DNA of 64,000 nt, taken from contig CAYFHO010000018.1 in NCBI GenBank assembly GCA_964342825.1, forward strand, positions 1 through 64,000. The letters are read 5' to 3'. This DNA comes from AAA164-E04 sp964342825 (lineage in GTDB: Bacteria > Verrucomicrobiota > Verrucomicrobiia > Limisphaerales > AAA164-E04). Each line of letters starts with the position of its first letter. Positions within the stretch are counted from its first letter, which is position 1. A program made the position numbers and the translations under genes. Under the pieces are notes generated by a model that did no database searches, was not told the origin of the DNA, and saw nothing but the letters and a program-made list of their open reading frames with translations. Positions 52,817 through 61,895 of the stretch are shown piece by piece.

Positions 52817-55018
52817 TTAAACCAATCCAAAGTATTTTCTTCCAATCCAGTAAAATGCCAGGAGTCCCAGCAGAACAGCTCCCCAGACCGGATTGGACCA
52901 AAGTCTGAATCGAATTTCTCGCGGCTTAGGTTCCGGTAGCACGGAAATCTGTTGTATCAATTCGGACAAGCCTGTTGTGTCCACTTTTTTACCTCGAGAT
53001 ATCCGGGCAATCTCTTCGAGCACATCGGCTCTTGCTGGTTGGCCAATTTTTTCAACCACAGGTCTCAAGACTTCGAGTCGTGTTTCCAATTGCCGATTTT
53101 CCTCGGTGGATTTGATGTCGATGACATGCACTCCGGATTCCCTTGCCTCCACGCTGGCTCTGAAAACACCCCAACCACCATCTTCGGGCTCCATGTTAAA
53201 TGTTTCCTTACGCCCGCCTGGCGTGGTGATGCTGGCTACCACTCTTCCTTCCTGGAGGGGATATCCACTCCGGTCCATCACTGTGGCACTCAGGTGCACT
53301 GTCTGGCCAATTTCTGGTTTTTCAGGGGTGTAGGTGAGCCGGATTCCTTCATCCTGCGAAATGTGCCTCTGGTGAGCCATCCAGCGGACGACCTGGCTCC
53401 AGAACCTGTAGTGGTACAAATCCTCAACTCCCCGTCGCCATCTCCAGGCACTGTCCGTTCCCATGAACAGCACCTTGCCGTTTCCGAATGGACGAATAGC
53501 CAGGAGGGGAATGCGTCCCCAGTTGTTTCGAATGGAATCGTGGACTGCAAGCACCTCGGAACCTGGGCGGCTTTTTTCAATGGCTGCAGACCAGTAAAAA
53601 CCGGGCAGCTGCTTCCATAATTCAGTATTACGCTCAGCCGAGATGTCAAAGCGAGTGAGCCAGTGACCTGAGCCCAATCTGGTGAGTGCAAGCTGTGCCT
53701 CGTTTTGCAAACCGATACCTTCGGGGCGATTGAGATCAAATTGAACCGGTATCAGGTCTTCCAGATCAGTTTCCAGCCAGGTGGTATGACGTCCCCGACG
53801 TCCGGGCATCAGGACCAGACCACCTGCCTGTTGCTCCACCAATCCGCGAATGAGTGTGATATCGTCCTTGGTCAAACCATTGTCGCCTACGCCTACATCA
53901 CCCAGAAAAATGACATCATAGGGTGCAATCAAATCCTTGCTGTTGGGAAAAGCGGACAAGTAATCTCGACCTCCGCCCATTCCGGTTTGAGGATGGAACA
54001 GCAAACTGTCCATATCAACACCGGGGTCACGTTCCAGTGCGTTTCGCAGGTAACGATATTCCCAACGAGGATAAGAATCGATAACAAGCACCTTCAGCGT
54101 TTCCATACGCACATTGACCGTAAAAGAAGTTGAATTGTTATCGGGCAGTGCCTCGCCTTCCTGCACAGGTAATTCAAGGGTCAGACTGCGTTCGCCGACT
54201 TTTTGTGGAGACCAGACGACGGTGTCTTGCAGGTCGGTGGAGGCGGGTAAGGTGATTTCTTTTTCTGCCACTATTTCCTCCCCATCCTTCAAAAGAGTTT
54301 TGAATTTGAAATCCTTTTGCATGCGGTTGTGAACATGAAACGGAATCGAAATCTGTTCGCCCATCAAACCATAGGATGGGGCACTGACCGCACTGAGTTC
54401 AATATCTGGAAGAGGAGATTCACGTCCTACCTGAACTGTAAAGATGGGAATGGATTGATTGCGATATTGAGCTGCAGCCAGGGCGGGGGAATCTCCAAGG
54501 TTCCAGTCTCCATCAGAAAGAACCAAAACTGCTTTCAAATTTGATTCACGCTGAATGGCGGATTCCAAGGCTTGATTCAGGTCGGTACCTTCAACTTTTT
54601 CAATGTTTGCCTCGGTGGATTCCCCCGATGGAGGTTGTGCAAAGGCATCGACCAATAGGCGTGAAGTTTTTTCAAGGGGTTCCAGCACTTTCTCGTCGAT
54701 TTGGGTGGTCACCCAATCTTTTCTCGCCACGACTTGGTTGGTGTGGATTACATCACGTGTCGTCATACTCCCCGACACGTCATTCAATACGACCACCGCC
54801 GGTTCTTCTGTCCACTGGATTACTTGAATACGTTCAGGTCTCAGCAATGTGATCAATAGCATCACAATGATGATCAAACGAAAGACTTCCAAAGCCAGGA
54901 TTTGAGGTGATTTTGTGTTGCTTTTCCAAATACGGTAGGAAAACCACAGCGAAAGGATTCCCAACATAAATGCGGAGAATATCAACAGTGGGGAACTGGC
55001 AAAGGTCCAGTGGCTCAT
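52817..55018 (-). CDS. vWA membrane protein with glutamine-amidotransferase-like domain
   Basis: Two N-terminal helices (about residues 10-28 and 40-60) are followed by a von Willebrand A domain with MIDAS D-V-S-G-S at about 79-83 ('VVVLNDVSGSMTTRD') and 'VLVLSDGDWNLGD'. A beta-sandwich follows. A class I glutamine-amidotransferase-like domain covers about 310-520 ('LKVLVIDSYPRWEYRYLRNAL', 'GGLVLMPGRRG', 'NGKVLFMGTDSAWRWRRGVED'), and a last helix lies near the C-terminus. No catalytic cysteine of a working amidotransferase is seen. The start overlaps the end of the BatA-like gene by four bases. Confidence 0.85.
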   Translation of the reverse strand: MSHWTFASSPLLIFSAFMLGILSLWFSYRIWKSNTKSPQILALEVFRLIIIVMLLITLLRPERIQVIQWTEEPAVVVLNDVSGSMTTRDVIHTNQVVARKDWVTTQIDEKVLEPLEKTSRLLVDAFAQPPSGESTEANIEKVEGTDLNQALESAIQRESNLKAVLVLSDGDWNLGDSPALAAAQYRNQSIPIFTVQVGRESPLPDIELSAVSAPSYGLMGEQISIPFHVHNRMQKDFKFKTLLKDGEEIVAEKEITLPASTDLQDTVVWSPQKVGERSLTLELPVQEGEALPDNNSTSFTVNVRMETLKVLVIDSYPRWEYRYLRNALERDPGVDMDSLLFHPQTGMGGGRDYLSAFPNSKDLIAPYDVIFLGDVGVGDNGLTKDDITLIRGLVEQQAGGLVLMPGRRGRHTTWLETDLEDLIPVQFDLNRPEGIGLQNEAQLALTRLGSGHWLTRFDISAERNTELWKQLPGFYWSAAIEKSRPGSEVLAVHDSIRNNWGRIPLLAIRPFGNGKVLFMGTDSAWRWRRGVEDLYHYRFWSQVVRWMAHQRHISQDEGIRLTYTPEKPEIGQTVHLSATVMDRSGYPLQEGRVVASITTPGGRKETFNMEPEDGGWGVFRASVEARESGVHVIDIKSTEENRQLETRLEVLRPVVEKIGQPARADVLEEIARISRGKKVDTTGLSELIQQISVLPEPKPREIRFRLWSNPVWGAVLLGLLAFYWIGRKYFGLV

Positions 55019-57036
55019 GATGGTATTCCTCCGGTTACCGTGGTTGATGAGCTGCGACCCAGCCTCGTTTGAGCCACACTGCCCGGACCCGACATCATGA
55101 GCCAGCTCTCTACCAACAGGAAGATCAGCAGCAGAAACAGGAACACACGCCAGATTTCACCCTGCAGATTCGAGTCACTCTGCCCGGACGATTCCATGAA
55201 CATTTGAAAAGATTGACCGTCAAACAAGCTCGCCACTGTTTCGCTACTTGCCAAGGCTGGTTCAAATTCGGATGCAGGAGGATTCACTGCCGCCAGTCGA
55301 TTGCCTGACTTGTAAATTCCTGCGTGCCACTCAATTTGACTGGTTGAATTCTCATCCAGAGGGGCCCAACCAGCGTCGAGTTCAATTTGGCTCAACTCGC
55401 CACAAGTCAGAAACAAGGTGCTTTCCAACCTTCGAGTGCCTTCCTGTCCCATGCGTTGCAACAAAGGAAGAAGAACGGGGCCTTGATCCAGATTAGACCA
55501 ACTCCCCAAAGGCAATGTGGTTAGGAAATAAATGGAGCCCTGACCTGTTTTTTGATGAATCAACAGAGGTTCTCCATCTGAAAAAGCTGCTAGCACTGTA
55601 TCGGTATGCTGAACTCGCCTGCGCTTCAGGGCATCGAGTTGATCAACCGGTAGACTGAATCCTTCTTCTGTGTCAGCCAGGGGGCCTGTGTCTTTCTCCC
55701 ATCGTCCAACGACAAAGGTTTCACCGGCGGGAGCCGTATTCAAATTCAGCCAGCGTACTCCTGCAAAAGTCTGATCCTCTGGATTACCTCCCTCAGATGG
55801 CAGGCAAACAACGACACCCCCTTCGGCGGCAAATTTCATGAGTTGGTCTGCCTGGTCGCCCTCGGGAAGGGAGCCTTGCCAGACAATCAGGGTGGTATCA
55901 GCCATTTGCAGGGATTGATTGAAAGGTCTCTGAATGAATTGGGAAGGTTCCAGCGTGTCTCCTGCGATGTGGCCGGATGCTAATGCCAGGACTCTTCCGG
56001 TATAGGTATGGTCGGTGACCACGAGGGAGCGATGAGTCCGTGCCTTGCCATAGACAAAATGCAAGGAGTTGTTTCGTGGGTTTCCATCGGCTGGTAATGC
56101 AAGCGTGCCCCATCCAGCTTCTTCTGCTGATCCCAATTCCCACTGGTCCTGCCATCGAACCTGGGCAGCTTGCACTGGTATTTCAATCCCCGAGGAAAGT
56201 CCGTTCAAGGTGCGGGTCGCGATGACGGTTTCCTCGGAAAGCTGGGATTGCGATACATCGGCTACCAAACGCAGTGTTCTTCCTTCTTCCTGAGTGGTGA
56301 CTGAAACGTCGGCCAACTGAATCGCAGTGTCCAGTTCCGTCTGTTCGTTGACCGCCAGTAAGCGGTATCTCAGTGTTTGAGGAAGGTTATCGAATTGTTT
56401 CATCAACGATTCCCAGCGATCATCGGATGGCTGCCAATCTGATTCTTGAAGATCCGAGGCAATCCATATTTCCGTGGTGCCCGCCTGGTTGTCAATCAAC
56501 CACTGCAAGGCTCTCTGCATCAAGGACGGCAGATTAGCGGCGGTGTCCGTGGGCTCTGCCATGGAGTGATTTTTTAGTTCTGAGATGTCCGGGATGCTTT
56601 GAGGGGTGCTCGAAGCACTATCGATCAATACAAAGTGGGAATGCCCTTCATAGGGAGCCGCGGCCTGGGTCAGTAATTCCAAGGCTTGCTCTCTTCTTGA
56701 AAGCGAAGTGCCTGCCAATCGGGTTTCCATGCTGGCAGAGCGATCCAGTAAAATGAGCACGGTATCGGGCGCCGACGCAAAGGCCCACCCCATCCAGCCG
56801 CCAGAGAGTGGTCTGGCAAGAAACAGCAGCAACATCAGGACCGCCAGGGTGCGGAAGAGCAGAATCAGGAATTGTTTCAGCTTGGCTCGATTGACCGAAC
56901 TTCTCGAGGCTGCAACCAGAAAGCGCATCGCTCCCCAGGGAATTGTCCGGTGCCTGAGACGATTGAGCAGGTGAATGATCACCGGAACCAATATCAACGG
57001 CAAACCGAATAGTATGATGGGTTGCAGGAATGTCAT
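55015..57036 (-). CDS. BatA-type membrane protein with vWA domain
   Basis: The N-terminus is the BatA family domain ('FLQPIILFGLPLILVPVIIHLLNR', 'PWGAMRFLVAA', then 'LKQFLILLFRTLAVLMLLLF'), with two helices. Next comes a vWA domain with MIDAS D-R-S-A-S ('VLILLDRSASMETRL', about residues 92-105). The middle has no assigned domain, and a C-terminal helix lies near residue 640. In aerotolerance-type operons such proteins work with MoxR-like ATPases. The 673 residues are typical of the long planctomycete/verrucomicrobial version. Its start is 44 bases after DUF58. Confidence 0.85.
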   Translation of the reverse strand: MTFLQPIILFGLPLILVPVIIHLLNRLRHRTIPWGAMRFLVAASRSSVNRAKLKQFLILLFRTLAVLMLLLFLARPLSGGWMGWAFASAPDTVLILLDRSASMETRLAGTSLSRREQALELLTQAAAPYEGHSHFVLIDSASSTPQSIPDISELKNHSMAEPTDTAANLPSLMQRALQWLIDNQAGTTEIWIASDLQESDWQPSDDRWESLMKQFDNLPQTLRYRLLAVNEQTELDTAIQLADVSVTTQEEGRTLRLVADVSQSQLSEETVIATRTLNGLSSGIEIPVQAAQVRWQDQWELGSAEEAGWGTLALPADGNPRNNSLHFVYGKARTHRSLVVTDHTYTGRVLALASGHIAGDTLEPSQFIQRPFNQSLQMADTTLIVWQGSLPEGDQADQLMKFAAEGGVVVCLPSEGGNPEDQTFAGVRWLNLNTAPAGETFVVGRWEKDTGPLADTEEGFSLPVDQLDALKRRRVQHTDTVLAAFSDGEPLLIHQKTGQGSIYFLTTLPLGSWSNLDQGPVLLPLLQRMGQEGTRRLESTLFLTCGELSQIELDAGWAPLDENSTSQIEWHAGIYKSGNRLAAVNPPASEFEPALASSETVASLFDGQSFQMFMESSGQSDSNLQGEIWRVFLFLLLIFLLVESWLMMSGPGSVAQTRLGRSSSTTVTGGIPS

Positions 57037-57080
57037 ACTTCAGCAATCGACCGTCGGGTTGGTTGGCAATGTTTATCCAT

Positions 57081-58001
57081 TCAACGAAATGCAAGTGCCT
57101 TGGCGCGATCAATCAGAAAATCGGCCAATACTTTGTCAAAGGGTTGCGTTGTCATGATTTCCCGGTAATCACTGTTGCATTCGTGACAGCCTTTTTGCAG
57201 TGCCGATTGAAATTGCCGGAATTGATCCAGGTAGGCTTCGCGAACCATGGCGGGTTCCGTCACCATGCTGAAGCTGCTTTCCAAGTCCGCAAATCGTATC
57301 GGGCGATCAAATTCAAAATCCAATTCCTGACGATCCAGGATGTGAAACAAGGCCACGTCATGTTTTTGAAATCTCAGATGCTGAAATCCACTCATCAGCG
57401 GTTCGATGTCTGTGAAACAATCCGAGAACACCAGAACCAATGCCCTGCGTTTCGCTTTTTCCGCCAATTCGTGAAGTGTTTCGGTCAAACCGGTTTGCCC
57501 TTTACCTTTCACTTCTTTCAAAAGGTTCAGCATCAGTTGAAGGTGCGACGGAGTTCGTTTGGGAGGAAGTTCGGTGATGATTTTTGGGCCAACGGTCACC
57601 AGTCCGGCCGCATCTCCCTGGCGGATGATTTGATATGCCAGATGAGCAATGAGTTTGATGGCGAAATCCAGTTTACTCGTGTCTCCGCTTTTGAAGTTCA
57701 TCGAACCGCTGCAATCCAACACGAAATAGCAGCGCAGGTTGGTTTCCGCTTCGAACTCCTTCAGGTAATAACGATCTGTTCTCCCCAGCACCCGCCAGTC
57801 AAGACGCCTCAGGTCATCTCCGGGCACGTACTGTCGATACTCCGCAAATTCCACGCTGGACCCTCGATGAGGACTCCGGTGCATACCCGACACGGAACCC
57901 TCCATCGCAAAGCGAGCCACCAGAGGCTGGGCTGCCAACTGTGCGGCTACCTTGGGATCTATCAATCCGCTGTCTTTGGTCTCATTTTCAGCCATATTCA
58001 A
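57081..58001 (-). CDS. DUF58 protein
   Basis: This 306-residue cytoplasmic protein has the DUF58 core 'EFAEYRQYVPGDDLRRLDWRVLGRTDRYYLKEFE' (about residues 49-84) and a vWA-like part starting 'CYFVLDCSGSMNF' with the D-C-S-G-S MIDAS motif. The DUF58/MoxR pairing is standard: MoxR ATPases are thought to remodel vWA-containing partners. It sits 57 bases after moxR. Confidence 0.92.
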   Translation of the reverse strand: MNMAENETKDSGLIDPKVAAQLAAQPLVARFAMEGSVSGMHRSPHRGSSVEFAEYRQYVPGDDLRRLDWRVLGRTDRYYLKEFEAETNLRCYFVLDCSGSMNFKSGDTSKLDFAIKLIAHLAYQIIRQGDAAGLVTVGPKIITELPPKRTPSHLQLMLNLLKEVKGKGQTGLTETLHELAEKAKRRALVLVFSDCFTDIEPLMSGFQHLRFQKHDVALFHILDRQELDFEFDRPIRFADLESSFSMVTEPAMVREAYLDQFRQFQSALQKGCHECNSDYREIMTTQPFDKVLADFLIDRAKALAFR

Positions 58002-58058
58002 TGGGCTGGCTCAATTTCAATGCTCATGACGAGGCGCATTATGAACAAAACCGATCGG

Positions 58059-59105
58059 TCAGGCTTTTTCGCGTTGGGCTTGCACAAGTTGTTCGATGAC
58101 GCTTCGACTGGTCACTCCTTCTGCTTGTGCCTGGAAATTCGTCAGGATTCGGTGGGCCAGCACCGGTTCTGCGACTGCCTCCAGATCTTCCAGTCTTGCC
58201 ATATAACTGCCTTGAAGAACTGCGCGCGCCTTGGCTCCCCGGATCAGGTATTGAATGGCGCGAGGTCCTGCACCCCATGTGACCCATTGTTTCACAAAGG
58301 TTGGTGCTTCTTCCGAATTGGGGCGTGTCTGGCGAACCATGTCCACAGCGGTCTCATAAATATGATCTGGAACCGGAACGCGCTGGACAATTTCCTGGAA
58401 TTTCAGGACTTCTTCTCCGCTGATCAGCTTGTTCAAGGTTGGAGCGGCCTTTCCGGTGGTTTCTCTTGCTATTCTGTTTTCTTCGACTGCGGAGGGGTAA
58501 TCCACATTGATGAAAAACATAAATCGATCCAATTGCGCTTCGGGTAGGGGGTAGGTTCCTTCCTGTTCGATGGGATTCTGTGTAGCCAGAACAAAAAAGG
58601 GCGAGGGCAGGGTGAAAATTCTTCCCGCTGCGGTCACCCGATGCTCCTGCATCGCTTCCAAAAGTGCCGATTGCGTTTTGGGGGGCGTACGATTGATTTC
58701 ATCTGCCAGGATGATGTTTGCGAAGATAGGCCCCTTCGAAAAGACGAAGGCTCGTTTTCCGGGTTGATCGGTTTCCTGGAGAATGTCCGTACCGGTGATA
58801 TCGCTGGGCATCAGATCGGGGGTAAACTGAATTCGGTTGAAATCCAGTGACATGACCTGTGATAACGCATTGATAATGGTGGTTTTAGCTAATCCTGGGA
58901 CTCCCATTAATAATCCGTGTCCGCGGGCTAGAATACAAATCAGGAGGCGTTCGACAACGTCCTGTTGCCCAATGATCACCTTGCCGAGTTCTTCACGCAT
59001 CTGCTGGTACAGATCCCGTAAATGGTTGATGGCCTCCAGATCGCCCTGGCTCGGCTTCGCCACTTGATCTGAATTTGACTGCTGATTTTTTGGATCCGTG
59101 CTCAT
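58059..59105 (-). CDS. MoxR-family AAA+ ATPase
   Basis: The 348-residue cytoplasmic ATPase shows the Walker A region 'GHGLLMGVPGLAKTTIINAL', Walker B 'NIILADEINRTPPKTQSALLEAMQE' and sensor-like 'FVLATQNPIEQEGTYPLPEAQLDRF', the most characteristic MoxR signature. It is the first gene of the minus-strand run of ten genes. It diverges from purH over 99 bases. It should power rearrangement of the vWA proteins encoded behind it. Confidence 0.96.
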   Translation of the reverse strand: MSTDPKNQQSNSDQVAKPSQGDLEAINHLRDLYQQMREELGKVIIGQQDVVERLLICILARGHGLLMGVPGLAKTTIINALSQVMSLDFNRIQFTPDLMPSDITGTDILQETDQPGKRAFVFSKGPIFANIILADEINRTPPKTQSALLEAMQEHRVTAAGRIFTLPSPFFVLATQNPIEQEGTYPLPEAQLDRFMFFINVDYPSAVEENRIARETTGKAAPTLNKLISGEEVLKFQEIVQRVPVPDHIYETAVDMVRQTRPNSEEAPTFVKQWVTWGAGPRAIQYLIRGAKARAVLQGSYMARLEDLEAVAEPVLAHRILTNFQAQAEGVTSRSVIEQLVQAQREKA

Positions 59106-59174
59106 GAAATATGTTGTGTAATCAAGATGAGGTTGCCCCTCAGGTCAATCCCGTAATTTTGACGGTTGACGTTC

Positions 59175-59190
59175 ACAGGATTTGTCCTGT
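59175..59190. promoter_or_regulatory. Short inverted repeat upstream of purH
   Basis: ACAGGA (59175-59180) and TCCTGT (59185-59190) are perfect complements with a four-base spacer, 14 bases ahead of the purH start. It may be an operator or a small hairpin in the leader. I could not match it to a known regulator site. A second small inverted repeat (TGAGG/CCTCA, 59128-59142) lies nearer to moxR. Confidence 0.3.
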
Positions 59191-59204
59191 TTGATTTCGG
59201 GGCA

Positions 59205-60773
59205 ATGACGCAGAAGATTCAACGTGCTCTCATATCGGTTTCAGACAAATCGGGATTGATCCCGTTCGCCCAAAAACTCACCGAATCAGGGGTGGCTCTG
59301 ATTTCAACAGGAGGCACCGCCAAAGCGATTCGTGAGGCGGGGATGGAGGTGACGGATTTAAGTGATTACACCGGATTTCCCGAGATGTTGGATGGGCGCG
59401 TGAAAACGCTGCACCCGAAAGTGCACGGCGGTTTGCTTTATCTGCGTGAAAACGAAGCCCATTGTGAAACGGTCGCCAAACACGGAATCGCCCCGATCGA
59501 TTTGGTCGTGGTGAATCTTTACCCTTTCGAAGCCACCATTGCCAAACCTGATGTCACGCTGGAGGAAGCGATCGAGAATATTGACATTGGTGGCCCTTCC
59601 ATGCTGCGCAGCGCAGCCAAAAATCATCAAAGCGTTACCGTGGTGGTTGATCCGGCGGACTATGACAAGGTTGCGGATCAGATTTCTCAACAAGGGGGCA
59701 CTACCTTGGAATTTCGGCGTCTGCTTGCGGCTAAAGTCTACGCCCGAACGGCTGCCTACGATGCCACGATAGCCAATCACCTGGCAGGTGAGTTTGAAAA
59801 ACTTGCGGCTGAAGATGGGCAGGTGAGTCAGACTCCCAGAACTATTCATATTCAAGTGCCCAAGGTTCAGGAGTTGCGTTATGGTGAAAATCCCCATCAG
59901 GCAGCTGCTCTCTACGGTCGGTTTAATGAATACTTTCAGCAACTTCATGGTAAAGCCTTATCCTACAACAATATCCTGGACCTTACTTCTGCCCAGAGTC
60001 TGATCAGTGAGTTCGAAGGACAAGCACCGACTCTGGCTATTTTGAAACATACCAATCCCTGCGGCGTCGGGCAGGGTGGGCAGTTGCTTGAGGCTTGGGA
60101 CAAGGCATTTGCAACAGATCAACAGGCTCCTTTTGGTGGTATCATTGCATCCAATGTGCCCATGGACGGTCCTTGCGCGGAAGCCATCGCAGGTATTTTC
60201 AGCGAGGTGATTGTTGCCCCTGATTTTCAACCCGAGGCTCTTGAGATTTTGCAGAAGAAAAAGAACTTACGACTCATAAAGACCACCCAATCTCAGATCA
60301 GTACGGGTTGGCAGATACGGGCAGTGGGAGCGGATTCCTATCTGGCTCAAGCTTTTGATCAAAAAATGGTGAACGAAACCGAACTCAAGGTCGTCACCAA
60401 GCGTGCCCCGAGTGATGATGAAATGAAAGCCATGTTGTTTGGTTGGCGAGTGGTCAAGCATCTGAAATCCAATGCCATTGTTTACACCGGCAAGGATCGT
60501 ACTTTGGGCGTGGGCGCAGGACAAATGAGCCGGGTCGATTCCAGTCGCATTGCGGTTTGGAAAGCTGGTGAAGCGAGTCTATCTCTGGAGGGCAGTGTGG
60601 TCTGCAGTGACGCGTTCTTTCCTTTCCCCGACGGTTTGATAGCCGCCGCAGAAGCGGGTGCCACCGCAGCCATTCAACCCGGGGGATCGGTCCGTGATGA
60701 AGAGGTCATTGCCGCAGCCAATGAACGCGACGTCGCCATGGTCTTCACCGGCAATCGTCATTTCCGCCATTAA
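59205..60773 (+). CDS. purH: Bifunctional AICAR transformylase/IMP cyclohydrolase
   Basis: PurH catalyses the last two steps of de novo IMP synthesis in the cytoplasm. The N-terminal cyclohydrolase domain shows 'RALISVSDKSGLIPFA', 'GRVKTLHPKVHGGLL' and 'NLYPFEATIAKPDVTLEEAIENIDIGG'. The transformylase domain shows 'LRYGENPHQAAALYG', 'LKHTNPCGVGQGG' and 'FFPFPDGLIAAAEAGATA', and the C-terminus 'AMVFTGNRHFRH' is complete. At 522 residues from ATG 59205 it has normal length; the longer frame from 59166 adds 13 residues without merit. It stands alone, divergent from moxR, with 202 bases to the next gene and nothing evident in them. Confidence 0.98.
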   Translation: MTQKIQRALISVSDKSGLIPFAQKLTESGVALISTGGTAKAIREAGMEVTDLSDYTGFPEMLDGRVKTLHPKVHGGLLYLRENEAHCETVAKHGIAPIDLVVVNLYPFEATIAKPDVTLEEAIENIDIGGPSMLRSAAKNHQSVTVVVDPADYDKVADQISQQGGTTLEFRRLLAAKVYARTAAYDATIANHLAGEFEKLAAEDGQVSQTPRTIHIQVPKVQELRYGENPHQAAALYGRFNEYFQQLHGKALSYNNILDLTSAQSLISEFEGQAPTLAILKHTNPCGVGQGGQLLEAWDKAFATDQQAPFGGIIASNVPMDGPCAEAIAGIFSEVIVAPDFQPEALEILQKKKNLRLIKTTQSQISTGWQIRAVGADSYLAQAFDQKMVNETELKVVTKRAPSDDEMKAMLFGWRVVKHLKSNAIVYTGKDRTLGVGAGQMSRVDSSRIAVWKAGEASLSLEGSVVCSDAFFPFPDGLIAAAEAGATAAIQPGGSVRDEEVIAAANERDVAMVFTGNRHFRH

Positions 60774-60975
60774 TACAATTTGGATTCCATCCTCAAGTGG
60801 GCTATGCAGAAACTGAGGCAGCTGGATGAAGAGTGATCAGCCGCAAAAGTCAAAGGTTGATCCGGTTCAGCCAAAACTAAAGTTCCTTTCTTTTGCCATG
60901 GGTTCATGAGTTCAATTCTATTTGGACTCGGTTAATCAATTAGCACTATAGCTCGATTGCTCGCCCATTGCGACA

Positions 60976-61413
60976 TCAGGGGCTGAAGTTCAGAAGCTCC
61001 AATTGTAGACCTGCTTTTTTAAATTTTTTAAAATCCTTGTCAAAAGTAACGAATTCATACCCTCCTGCCATGGCGAAGGAGGCAAGGTATGCATCCGTCC
61101 ACAGATTGCGATGAGGCTTCGGTGATTCACCTAATTTTGGGAAAAACATTTCTAATTGTTTCGGCTCTGCTGCGAAATGACAATGATCGCTTTTTACAAT
61201 GGCTTGAACCAACTTCGCAGCACTATTATTGGTGAGCACTTCAGAACCCATGATGGCAGGATTGGTCAAGTGTCTCAGTAAGGCCATTTGAACCACCCGG
61301 CAGATGACAAAGTCTTGTTTCACTTTGCTGGCCCAATCCTTGGCCATTGCATTGGCTGAGTGACTTTGCCAGACCAGTGGCAACCATACGTTAACGTCCA
61401 AAAACTTTTGCAT
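60976..61413 (-). CDS. PIN-domain toxin, VapC-like
   Basis: The 145-residue PIN domain has acidic active-site residues D6 ('FLDVNVWLPL'), D107 ('WTDAYLASFA') and D125 ('FVTFDKDF'). The 'RVVQMALLRHLTNPAIMGSEVLT' block is typical of VapC-like toxins of type II systems, where glutamine replaces the usual second acid. Such toxins are magnesium-dependent RNases. The start overlaps the antitoxin gene by 23 bases, the standard coupling. Whether it is toxic here is unknown. Confidence 0.92.
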   Translation of the reverse strand: MQKFLDVNVWLPLVWQSHSANAMAKDWASKVKQDFVICRVVQMALLRHLTNPAIMGSEVLTNNSAAKLVQAIVKSDHCHFAAEPKQLEMFFPKLGESPKPHRNLWTDAYLASFAMAGGYEFVTFDKDFKKFKKAGLQLELLNFSP

Positions 61414-61696
61414 GACGTTCCAGATCGTCTGTTATTTCTGCGTCCTTAAGGTTTTGTGGGCTGACATTTGCCTCATCTGATGAGTTCGAACGGATCATGG
61501 GCAGCTTGAATTGTCCATGAGTTTCTAAATGGATTCCAGCTGGTAAATTTTGTTCAACTTTCGAAAGGCAATCCTCTCCTTCCAGGTAAAGTTTAAGCGC
61601 ATGGTTGATCACATCAGTCATCCTGATGCCGTCCAATGCTGCCTTGGATCTGGCTTTACGAAGCAGAGGCTCTCCGATATCCACTGTCGTTCTCAT
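61391..61696 (-). CDS. VapB-like antitoxin
   Basis: From ATG 61696 the 101-residue protein begins with the ribbon-helix-helix-like segment 'MRTTVDIGEPLLRKARSKAAL' and 'MTDVINHALKLYLEGED', used for DNA binding. Its acidic end should cover the toxin active site. A longer frame from 61795 exists, but the start at 61696 falls directly after the operator-like inverted repeat and begins with the DNA-binding strand, so it is preferred. Confidence 0.85.
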   Translation of the reverse strand: MRTTVDIGEPLLRKARSKAALDGIRMTDVINHALKLYLEGEDCLSKVEQNLPAGIHLETHGQFKLPMIRSNSSDEANVSPQNLKDAEITDDLERHAKVFGR

Positions 61697-61733
61697 GTTT
61701 GCATCTTGATGGTTTACACATCTTGATGCAAAC
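61697..61733 (-). promoter_or_regulatory. Probable antitoxin operator with nested repeats
   Basis: GTTTGCATC (61697-61705) and GATGCAAAC (61725-61733) are perfect inverted arms. Inside, CATCTTGATG occurs twice in direct orientation (61702-61711 and 61719-61728). The repeat touches the antitoxin ATG, so there is no room for a Shine-Dalgarno sequence between it and the start. This is the arrangement expected for autoregulation by a ribbon-helix-helix antitoxin bound as two dimers. Confidence 0.7.
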
Positions 61734-61895
61734 AAAATTTGTGTCCTTGAAACGGGATCGATAGTTCTGTCACCGGCGATCTTGGAGTCTGCCATGAAAC
61801 GAAGTTAACACGACAGCATCACAGGGGAGCATGAAGTTTATTATTCCAGCATAAGATCGCCTTGGCGGTATCCAAATCTCTGATATATTGAACTC

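Noticed and set aside
52952..53620. Plus-strand open frame of 222 codons
   Set aside because: It is antisense to the vWA/amidotransferase-like gene and shows no signal or domain.
57030..58547. Long plus-strand open frame of 505 codons
   Set aside because: It runs antisense over both the DUF58 and moxR genes, whose products carry full family motifs. The translated sequence is rich in His, Phe and Cys without any domain.
60774..60975. Possible small RNA or tRNA between purH and the toxin gene
   Set aside because: No cloverleaf, strong hairpin or conserved motif could be found in the 202 bases.
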